From JASFTV01 sp050050615 (GTDB lineage Bacteria > Desulfobacterota > DSM-4660 > Desulfatiglandales > HGW-15), in assembly GCA_050050615.1 (NCBI GenBank), contig JASFTV010000211.1:1-6263 (forward strand): DNA of 6,263 nt, given 5' to 3'. Positions 1 to 4,790 of this stretch are shown here, piece after piece. Position 1 is the stretch's first letter. Each line of letters opens with the position of its first letter. The notes under the pieces were generated by a model. It saw only the letters and a list, made by a program, of their open reading frames with translations, did no database searches and was not told the DNA's origin. A program made the translations under genes and the position numbers.

Positions 1-126
1 GGGCAAAGGGCATAGAGCATGGCGCATAGCGGAGGAGAGAAGGCATCCGCCTTCGCCAAGGCTACGGCGCGGCAGGGAGGAAGAGCTGAAAGCGGAAAGA
101 AGGCGGAGGTCAGAGGTCGGAGGGCA
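1..126. repeat. Degenerate heptanucleotide repeats and a small palindrome
   Basis: Positions 1-28 read as four degenerate 7-bp units (GGGCAAA, GGGCATA, GAGCATG, GCGCATA). Positions 106-126 read as three more of a different sequence (GAGGTCA, GAGGTCG, GAGGGCA). Between them, 47-67 can fold as a short hairpin with arms CCG-CCTT and AAGG-CTA-CGG. Around 81-98 is AGCTGAAAGC, the same phrase that dominates the array after the epimerase gene. No start codon with a plausible ribosome binding site opens a credible gene here, so I read it as non-coding repeat-rich spacer. Confidence 0.55.
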
Positions 127-173
127 GTAGGGAAAGCACGAAAGAAGAAGGGAACAGTCGAATCTTAAATGGG

Positions 174-202
174 TTGACAATAGAAGAGTTATCTCGTATT
201 GT
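174..202 (+). promoter_or_regulatory. Sigma70-type promoter of the DUF5678/protease pair
   Basis: A perfect -35 hexamer TTGACA (174-179) is followed after exactly 17 bases by TATTGT (197-202), which matches four of six bases of the TATAAT consensus. The first gene starts at 259, leaving a 5' leader of about 50 bases. The position just after the repeat tract and before the two-gene unit supports it. It is a sequence match only. Confidence 0.55.
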
Positions 203-258
203 GAGTAGGTCTGTCGTTGCTTCCGTGAGAAATATCTTTTTTGAGGATCGGAAAAGTT

Positions 259-468
259 ATGGATAAGGATGACCTTTGGATCGTTGAGCATTTTAGCGAG
301 CTTGTGACCAAGTACCCTGGCAAATATGTTGCGGTTGTGAACGAGGCACTGGTTGCCGTTGGGGAGTCCGGTCCAGAGGTAGAGGCTGAGGCCCGTAAGA
401 TCGACCCTGGGAAGATACCCTCCGTACTCCGCATTCCTCGTGAAGAAGATATGGCATGTCTCTTATAG
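259..468 (+). CDS. Small DUF5678-like protein
   Basis: This 69-residue protein has the pattern I associate with DUF5678, a short bacterial and archaeal family of unknown function. The pattern is an aromatic/acidic start (W7), then HFSELVTKYPGKYVAV (residues 11-26), then a short beta-like VAVGES (32-37), and a helix rich in Glu/Ala/Arg. It has no signal peptide or membrane segment, so it is probably cytoplasmic. I start it at ATG 259, not the in-frame TTG at 241, which has no ribosome binding site. Even at 259 the site is weak (GAGG at 243-246 is far; GGAAAAG at 250-256 is close). The stop overlaps the start of the downstream aspartic protease by 13 bases, so the two are probably translationally coupled and act together. 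The family assignment is from memory of the motif. The function is unknown. Confidence 0.72.
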   Translation: MDKDDLWIVEHFSELVTKYPGKYVAVVNEALVAVGESGPEVEAEARKIDPGKIPSVLRIPREEDMACLL

Positions 469-848
469 AATTCCCGTACGTCCTTCACAAACAGTACCTG
501 ATGCCCATTGTTTCGGTCTTGATCGAAGACCGCAAGGTCTGGACATATGTTGACTCGGGTGCGACATTTAGTATTTTAAGTGCAGATGACGCTCGCCGCT
601 TAGGCCTCGATTGGGAAAAGGGCCGTCGCCAAATGATCGTGGTTGCCGACGGGAGTTTCATCCCTGCCTATTTTTACGACCTTCGTCTGGAAATCGGTGG
701 CTACGAGGTCACTGCACCTATAGGGTTTTCGGAGCGGCTCGGTGTTGGATTCAATGTTCTAGGGCGCACAGGTATCTTTGACCAGTTTCAGGTCTGCTTC
801 AATGATCATCTTCGAAAAGTGACCTTCCAAAAAATCTCCACTGAATAA
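456..848 (+). CDS. Retropepsin-like aspartic protease family protein
   Basis: A 130-residue single-domain aspartic protease of the retropepsin/clan AA type. The catalytic motif is VDSGATFSIL, with the active-site Asp at residue 33 (D33-S34-G35-A36). The second conserved region, FNVLGRTGIFDQFQVCF (99-115), matches the hydrophobic-hydrophobic-Gly plus FDxFxV element that closes this fold in bacterial and archaeal members. With one DSG per chain, activity would need a homodimer, as in retroviral proteases. There is no signal peptide or transmembrane segment, so a cytoplasmic protein is likely. ATG 456 is supported by GAAGAAG (442-448), 7 bases upstream. It overlaps the end of the DUF5678-like gene, implying one transcript and coupled translation. 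The substrate is unknown; the neighbour could be a substrate, adaptor or inhibitor (inference). Confidence 0.85.
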   Translation: MSLIEFPYVLHKQYLMPIVSVLIEDRKVWTYVDSGATFSILSADDARRLGLDWEKGRRQMIVVADGSFIPAYFYDLRLEIGGYEVTAPIGFSERLGVGFNVLGRTGIFDQFQVCFNDHLRKVTFQKISTE

Positions 849-925
849 GTCTCGCCTCATTTGATCTGGAAGTTTTAGTTGTTCTGGTTACATGATTCGA
901 CGGGATTATGACGTTGTTGCCCCCA

Positions 926-1237
926 GTTACTAAGGGGAGCACAAAATAGTTGACATGCATTGAATAAGGACCATGAAGTCTTTTCTTTCGTTCCGAGGCT
1001 CCCGGGCTGGTCTTTTCAGCGACTTGTCCACAGGGGAGTTTTGCCCTCTCCGAGGCGTAGGCTCTACGAGCCCGAGGCCCTCCGCGTTCTCCGCCGTTGG
1101 CGGAGCTGCGGTTTCCCCCATAGACAAGTCGCGAAAAGCACGGCGCCCTCCCACCAGTCACTACAGAAAAGACTTCATGGTCCTGACCATCAGCAGGCAC
1201 CTTTCTCCGTAAACAATTAAATGCTCCCCTCAGTAAT
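926..1237. repeat. Large imperfect inverted-repeat (MITE-like or structured) element
   Basis: Three nested inverted-repeat pairs share one centre. The outer arms are 926-941 and 1222-1237 (14 of 16 match, including GGGGAGCA/TGCTCCCC). The middle arms are 967-986 and 1165-1184, a perfect 20-bp pair. The inner arms are 1012-1028 and 1123-1138 (16 bp with one inserted base). The centre holds a further hairpin, CTCCGCC-GTT-GGCGGAG (1089-1105), flanked by CCGC/GCGG. No transposase is encoded. CCCCAGTT occurs at 921-928 and again at 1248-1255, which could be a target duplication, but it also belongs to the local REP-like motif. The element could be a non-autonomous mobile element or a structured RNA. 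Confidence 0.75.
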
Positions 1238-1263
1238 AGGCCTTCGGCCCCAGTTGAATAGCC
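1226..1263 (-). repeat. REP-like motif pair, minus-strand copy
   Basis: Read on the minus strand, this block carries CTATTCAACTGGGG (1248-1261) and, after CCGAAGGC, a second degenerate unit CTATTACTGAGGGG (1226-1239). Bases 1241-1263 are an exact 23-base reverse complement of 3093-3115, and the full 38-base blocks (1226-1263 versus 3093-3130) agree at 33 positions. The unit at 1226-1239 forms part of the right arm of the large inverted repeat. Confidence 0.7.
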
Positions 1264-1298
1264 AAACAGTCCACATTTTGAGATCAAACTGAATAAAG

Positions 1299-1334
1299 GC
1301 AGGAGACTCGGAAGGGGTTTCCTGCTTTTTGTCT
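1299..1334 (+). terminator. Rho-independent terminator candidate
   Basis: The stem GCAGGA (1299-1304) / TCCTGC (1320-1325) has a 15-base loop and is followed directly by TTTTT, then GTCTTTT. The stem can extend by A-T and G-U pairs into the T-run, from the AAAG before it. It lies about 450 bases after the protease gene and 180 bases before the epimerase start. It would therefore end transcripts that pass through the long inverted repeat and insulate the epimerase from upstream reads. Confidence 0.6.
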
Positions 1335-1345
1335 TTTAAGATCAT

Positions 1346-1377
1346 CACGAAAACACGAAACGATGAAAGCACGAAAG
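1346..1377. repeat. CACGAAA octamer array
   Basis: Four 8-base units in a row: CACGAAAA, CACGAAAC, GATGAAAG, CACGAAAG. The same phrase appears singly near 136-143 and 2849-2856, so it is a dispersed intergenic word in this genome. No coding or promoter role is visible. Confidence 0.6.
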
Positions 1378-1433
1378 GAGTCAATATAGTAAGTCTGTGC
1401 GGAATCGCTCGATGAGTAAAAGAAAAATGATGA

Positions 1434-1452
1434 CAGGAAATAATCATTCCTG
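1434..1452. promoter_or_regulatory. Perfect dyad upstream of the epimerase (operator candidate)
   Basis: CAGGAA (1434-1439) and TTCCTG (1447-1452) form a perfect 6-bp inverted repeat separated by 7 bases, a typical footprint for a dimeric helix-turn-helix regulator. It sits 61 bases before the epimerase start, in the area where a promoter is expected. No convincing -35/-10 pair was found: ATGACA at 1430-1435 has only a poor partner. The operator role is inference. Confidence 0.35.
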
Positions 1453-1512
1453 ATATCCTTATGAAGTACAACAAGTTACTAACAAACATGAACACTGCCA
1501 CAGGGTGGAGAG

Positions 1513-2571
1513 ATGAAAGTTCTTGTGACGGGGACGGCCGGTTTTATCGGGTCTTTTACGGCTATCCGACTTGCGGAAAGAGGCGATGAGGTGGTCGGTA
1601 TGGACAATATCAACGACTACTATGATGTGAATCTTAAATACGGCCGTCTGGAAAGAGATGGGATAGAGCGATCAAAGGCAGAAGCGGGTGATTGGGTTCA
1701 AAGCAGAAAATACCCTACGTACCGTTTCAAAAGAATGGACCTCGAAGATCAGGCAGGCCTCGAGAAGTTATGCTCAAAAGAGAAATTCGATACGGCCTGT
1801 CACCTGGCTGCGCAGGCGGGTGTCCGGTACTCACTCACAAACCCGCACAGCTATATCCGTGCCAATCTCACAGGGTTTCTCAACCTTTTGGAATGCTGCC
1901 GGTACCATAGCATCAACCATCTTTTGTTTGCATCCTCCAGTTCCGTTTACGGATTGAATGAGAAGTATCCCTTTTCCACAAGCGACAACGTGGACCATCC
2001 CATATCCCTTTATGCAGCGACAAAAAAATCCAATGAACTGATGGCCCACACCTATAGCCATTTGTTTAACATACCAACGACAGGACTCCGCTATTTTACG
2101 GTGTATGGACCATGGGGTAGACCGGATATGGCTTTGTTTCTCTTTACCAAGGCGATCCTGGAGGGCAGAGCCATAGATGTTTTCAATCATGGAAACATGA
2201 AAAGAGATTTTACCTATATCGATGACATCGTAGCCGGGACGATCAAAGTGCTGGACAAGCCGCCCAAGGGAGATACGGGGTGGAGCGGAGAAAAGCCCGA
2301 TCCTTCCAAGTCTCGAGCGCCCTACAGGCTTTACAACATCGGCAACAATTCGCCTGTTGGGCTCATGGATTTCATCGAAGCGATCGAAAAATCCCTCGGA
2401 AAAAAGGCAAAAAAGAACTTCTTGCCCATACAGCCGGGGGACGTGCCCGCAACTTGGGCTGATGTGGATAAGCTGGTGGAAGATTTCGGATATGCACCCA
2501 GCGTCACGGTTCATGAAGGGGTGGAGAGGTTTGTGAAGTGGTATACAAAGTATTACAAGGCGGTCAGATAA
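1513..2571 (+). CDS. UDP-glucuronate 4-epimerase (NAD-dependent, extended SDR)
   Basis: This enzyme interconverts UDP-glucuronate and UDP-galacturonate in the cytoplasm, using bound NAD, to supply surface polysaccharide synthesis. The 352 residues carry the Rossmann motif GTAGFIG (7-13), the NAD-ribose acid D31, DLED (76-79), LAAQAGVR (98-105), the SSSSVYG strand (141-147) with the catalytic Ser/Thr position, and the YxxxK pair Y167/K171. RYFTVYGPWGRPDMA (193-207) and RDFTYIDD (231-238) follow. RYFTVYGPWGRPDM, the late block around YRLYNIGNNSPV and QPGDVPATWADV mark the UDP-glucuronate epimerases rather than GalE. The length is slightly above the usual 330-345. ATG 1513 is preceded by AGGGTGGAG (1502-1510). 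The dehydrogenase that makes its substrate lies downstream on the same strand but 652 bases away, so a shared short operon is unlikely. Substrate choice is inferred from motifs. Confidence 0.92.
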   Translation: MKVLVTGTAGFIGSFTAIRLAERGDEVVGMDNINDYYDVNLKYGRLERDGIERSKAEAGDWVQSRKYPTYRFKRMDLEDQAGLEKLCSKEKFDTACHLAAQAGVRYSLTNPHSYIRANLTGFLNLLECCRYHSINHLLFASSSSVYGLNEKYPFSTSDNVDHPISLYAATKKSNELMAHTYSHLFNIPTTGLRYFTVYGPWGRPDMALFLFTKAILEGRAIDVFNHGNMKRDFTYIDDIVAGTIKVLDKPPKGDTGWSGEKPDPSKSRAPYRLYNIGNNSPVGLMDFIEAIEKSLGKKAKKNFLPIQPGDVPATWADVDKLVEDFGYAPSVTVHEGVERFVKWYTKYYKAVR

Positions 2572-2610
2572 CAGAGGATCCTTCGACGCGGCTCAGGGCA
2601 AGTAGGAGAC

Positions 2611-2808
2611 AGAAGGGAAAAGAGAGCTCAAAGCTGAAAGCGAAAAGAGAGCTCAAAGCTGAAAGCTGAAAGCTCAAAGCAAGAGAAGATAGAAGAGGGA
2701 AGCTGAAAGCGAAAAGAGAGCTCAAAGCTGAAAGCTCAAAGCTCAAAGCAAGAGAAGATAGAAGAGGGAAGCTGAAAGCGAAAAGAGAGCTCAAAGCAAG
2801 AGAAGACA
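2611..2808. repeat. 69-bp tandem repeat array with nested heptamers
   Basis: Two full 69-base units, 2632-2700 and 2701-2769, differ at one base (unit position 37, G versus C). A third, partial unit (2770 to about 2808) lacks 21 bases, exactly three internal 7-mers, and a partial unit (2617-2634) precedes the array. Inside each unit are heptamers AAAGCTG/AAAGCTC. Because 69 is a multiple of three, the reverse strand stays open and yields a repetitive Leu/Ser/Phe-rich reading frame, which I do not regard as a gene. The array begins about 40 bases after the epimerase stop codon. Confidence 0.85.
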
Positions 2809-2858
2809 GGAGACAGTAGACAGACGCCAGCCGGCAGAAGAAGAGAATCACGAAAACA

Positions 2859-2872
2859 CCCCAGTGAAATAG
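2859..2872 (-). repeat. Isolated REP-like motif, minus strand
   Basis: The minus strand reads CTATTTCACTGGGG, one base different from the plus-strand unit at 3068-3081 (CTATTTCACCGGGG). The two copies thus form an inverted pair bracketing 2873-3067. Confidence 0.55.
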
Positions 2873-2923
2873 TGCTAGCGCCCCCGGTTGCATAGCCTCC
2901 GGATTCAATGGGCAGCCTCTGGA

Positions 2924-2959
2924 CCCGCGTTAGCGGGACGGGCGGTGAGGCCCTTTTTT
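2924..2959 (+). terminator. Weak intrinsic terminator candidate
   Basis: Two small hairpins stand in a row: CCCGC-GTTA-GCGGG (2924-2937), then GGGC-GGTGAG-GCCC (2940-2953), the second running directly into TTTTTT (2954-2959). The last stem is only four G-C pairs, so termination may be weak. It is the first T-run with a stem after the epimerase, about 350 bases downstream, and could end its transcript. Confidence 0.35.
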
Positions 2960-2978
2960 CGTGCTTTCCCTATTTTCG

Positions 2979-3023
2979 CCTGCCCCACCTGCCCCACCTG
3001 CCCCGCTCGCCCCGCCTGCCCTG
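2979..3023. repeat. Five 9-bp CCTGCCCCA/G repeats
   Basis: Five consecutive 9-base units: CCTGCCCCA twice, CCTGCCCCG, CTCGCCCCG and CCTGCCCTG. The strand is strongly C-rich. It lies in the non-coding spacer before the dehydrogenase gene. The proline/cysteine-rich translations it gives are artefacts of the repeat. Confidence 0.7.
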
Positions 3024-3043
3024 TTAAATGTTTACCCCGCGTG

Positions 3044-3181
3044 CCCCGTGAAATCCGCTGCAGGCGGCTATTTCACCGGGGTTGAATCCGAAGGCTATTC
3101 AACTGGGGCCGAAGGGCTATTTATCTGGGGTAGGTCCGGCAGATCGTACTGGGGTTGAATGTGAAACCTATTCAACTGGGG
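3044..3181 (+). repeat. REP-like motif cluster with a strong hairpin
   Basis: Four plus-strand copies of CTATTYAAYTGGGG-like units lie at 3068-3081, 3095-3108, 3117-3130 and 3168-3181, with CCGAAGG-type spacers between some of them. ACTGGGGTTGAAT occurs at 3148-3160. The first copy pairs with an inverted copy at 3044-3056 to form a hairpin of about 15 bp. Its arms are CCCC-GTGAAAT-CCGC (3044-3058) and GCGG-CT-ATTTCAC-C-GGGG (3064-3081), with loop TGCAG. Bases 3093-3115 match the reverse complement of 1241-1263 exactly. The cluster ends about 40 bases before the dehydrogenase start codon. Confidence 0.75.
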
Positions 3182-3183
3182 TG

Positions 3184-3216
3184 CTTTCGTGATAAAATGC
3201 TCTTTCACGAGAGGGG
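3184..3216 (+). promoter_or_regulatory. Hairpin overlapping the ugd ribosome binding site
   Basis: CTTTCGTGA (3184-3192) can pair with TCACGAGAG (3205-3213), nine pairs including one G-U. The right arm enters the strong Shine-Dalgarno GAGGGG (3211-3216), which lies 7 bases before ATG 3224. Folding would hide part of the ribosome binding site. TAAAAT (3193-3198) in the loop is also the best -10-like match here but has only a poor -35 partner. Both roles are inferred. Confidence 0.35.
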
Positions 3217-3223
3217 AAGAATA

Positions 3224-4600
3224 ATGGTTTTTGAGAAGAAGATTTTGTGTATCGGCGCGGGGTATGTGGGTGGTCCCACCATGGCGATGATTGCCTCTAA
3301 ATGCCCACAGTACAAAGTCCTTGTGGTGGACATCGACAAAGAAAAGATTCACGCCTGGAACAGCAAGGATCTTCCCATCTACGAGCCTGGCCTGGACGAG
3401 GTGGTAAAAAAAGCGCGCAATAAGAATCTCTTTTTTTCAACGCAAATAGAGAAGGGCATCGAAGAATCCGAGATCATCTTTGTCTCTGTGAACACCCCGA
3501 CGAAGACCTTCGGGCAGGGTGCAGGCAAGGCTGCGGATCTACAGTACTGGGAAAAGACGGCCAGGCAGATCTTAGCCCATTCGAAGAACAGCAAAATCGT
3601 TGTGGAAAAATCGACCCTGCCCGTCAGAACCGCTTCAGCCATGGAGCGTATACTCAATGAGAATTCAAAGAACATCCATTTCGAGGTTGTCTCCAATCCG
3701 GAATTTCTGGCAGAAGGAACAGCCATTCGTGATCTTGAACATCCAGACCGCGTACTCATTGGGTCCAGAGAGACGCCGGAGGGCATCAAGGCGAGAAACG
3801 AGATCGTGGAGATTTATGCCAACTGGGTCCCACGGGAGAAGATCATTGAATCCAATGTTTGGAGTTCGGAACTTTCCAAGCTCACAGCCAATGCCTTCCT
3901 GGCCCAGAGAATCTCTTCAATCAATTCCATCTCCGCCCTTTGCGAAAAGACCGAGGCGGACATTGATGAGGTCGCCTATGCTATTGGAATGGACTCCAGA
4001 ATCGGTCCCAAGTTCTTGAAAGCGAGTGTGGGATTCGGTGGATCGTGTTTTAAAAAGGATATTCTTAACCTCGTTTATATCTGTGAAAGTTACGGCCTCG
4101 AGAAGGTGGCCAGATACTGGGAATCGGTGGTGGAGATCAACGAGTGGCAGGAAAGCAGGTTTATCCAGGATATGCTGAGCAACATGTTTAACACCGTCTC
4201 GGGGAAAAGAATCGCCCTTCTTGGATTTGCCTTTAAAGCAAATACGGGCGACACCCGTGAATCACCCGCCATCTATATTGCTCAGGGACTGTTGGAAGAG
4301 CAGGCTGAGGTTGTGATCACCGATCCCCAGGCCTTGGAAAATGCCAGGAAAGACCTGGAACGTTTTGCGGATGGTGTGATTTTTGAGACGGACCCTTACA
4401 AAGCGGCCGAAGGGGCGCACGCCATAGCAGTGCTTACGGAGTGGGATCTTTATCGGGGTTTAGACTACGGGCGTATTTTTAAGTCTATGGTCCAGCCTGC
4501 GTTCATTTTTGATGGCCGGAATATTTTGGATCATAAAAGACTGTTTGATATGGGGTTCAATGTCATTGCCATCGGCAAGGCACCCCTGAAACACTTCTAG
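3224..4600 (+). CDS. ugd: UDP-glucose 6-dehydrogenase, animal-like type
   Basis: This enzyme oxidises UDP-glucose to UDP-glucuronate with two NAD+, in the cytoplasm, and so feeds the epimerase encoded upstream. The 458 residues show the NAD-binding GAGYVGGPT (11-19), D36 ending the second strand, VSVNTPT (87-93), EKST (128-131), NPEFLAEG (158-165, E160/E164), ELSKLTANAFLAQRISS (216-232, K219/N223), the thiol motif FGGSCFKKD (271-279, nucleophile C275, D279) and GFAFKANTGDTRES (334-347). AWNS, PIYEPGL, VPREKI and FDGRNILD follow the animal UGDH sequence closely, with numbering shifted by one from the human protein. The long C-terminal tail of animal enzymes is absent. I start at ATG 3224 because of the GAGGGG site; the in-frame TTG at 3155 would translate a repeat motif. 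All catalytic residues are present, so it should be active. Confidence 0.95.
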   Translation: MVFEKKILCIGAGYVGGPTMAMIASKCPQYKVLVVDIDKEKIHAWNSKDLPIYEPGLDEVVKKARNKNLFFSTQIEKGIEESEIIFVSVNTPTKTFGQGAGKAADLQYWEKTARQILAHSKNSKIVVEKSTLPVRTASAMERILNENSKNIHFEVVSNPEFLAEGTAIRDLEHPDRVLIGSRETPEGIKARNEIVEIYANWVPREKIIESNVWSSELSKLTANAFLAQRISSINSISALCEKTEADIDEVAYAIGMDSRIGPKFLKASVGFGGSCFKKDILNLVYICESYGLEKVARYWESVVEINEWQESRFIQDMLSNMFNTVSGKRIALLGFAFKANTGDTRESPAIYIAQGLLEEQAEVVITDPQALENARKDLERFADGVIFETDPYKAAEGAHAIAVLTEWDLYRGLDYGRIFKSMVQPAFIFDGRNILDHKRLFDMGFNVIAIGKAPLKHF

Positions 4601-4616
4601 GATTTCCTATACCTCT

Positions 4617-4726
4617 CGCAGAGCACGCAGAGGCGCAGAGGTATTATCGTTAACCACCCCAGTACGACGCGAAGCACTTACCGGGCAGGCACGGGGACGC
4701 AGATCAACGCAGATGAACGCAGAAAA
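4617..4726. repeat. CGCAGAGG and ACGCAGATSA short tandem repeats
   Basis: Three units of CGCAGAG(G/CA) occupy 4617-4641, and three 10-base ACGCAGATSA-type units occupy 4697-4726. The first block also lies between the arms ATACCTCT (4609-4616) and AGAGGTAT (4637-4644), an 8-bp inverted repeat just after the ugd stop. No T-run follows, so it is not a standard terminator. The minus-strand frame across this area is a repeat artefact. Confidence 0.6.
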
Positions 4727-4790
4727 AAGCTCACCACCCGCTTCGCTCGAGCCACAGAGGGAAAAAATCGGCAAACCTGAGCGGAGTCGA

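Noticed and set aside
241..258. TTG start six codons upstream for the DUF5678-like protein
   Set aside because: There is no Shine-Dalgarno before 241, and the family core begins after ATG 259.
189..488. Minus-strand 99-residue frame opposite the DUF5678-like gene
   Set aside because: It is Ser/Thr-rich with no family signature, and it overlaps the plus-strand promoter and gene. It is treated as a shadow.
799..1287. Minus-strand 162-residue open frame, with smaller frames on both strands, across the long inverted repeat
   Set aside because: It runs over the inverted repeat and overlaps the end of the protease gene. Its composition is Arg/Gly-rich, and it contains the phrase GYSTGAEGL, which also appears in the translated repeats near 3100. 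It is a repeat artefact.
1831..2514. Minus-strand 227-residue frame opposite the epimerase
   Set aside because: It is a shadow of a gene whose motifs are complete on the plus strand, and it has no recognisable domain of its own.
2611..2808. CRISPR array
   Set aside because: The whole 69-base unit is conserved, with no unique spacers; it is a plain tandem repeat.
2564..2908. Minus-strand 114-residue Leu/Ser/Phe-rich frame that could pass as a membrane protein
   Set aside because: It is a translation of the 69-bp tandem array, whose unit length is a multiple of three. Apparent hydrophobicity comes from the repeat.
2888..3158. Plus-strand small frames with Pro/Cys-rich and YSTG-like repeats
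   Set aside because: They translate the CCTGCCCCA array and the REP-like motifs. There is no ribosome binding site and no recognisable domain.
3155..3223. N-terminal extension of Ugd from TTG 3155
   Set aside because: The extra 23 residues translate a REP-like motif. ATG 3224 has a strong GAGGGG site and gives the family's standard N-terminus.
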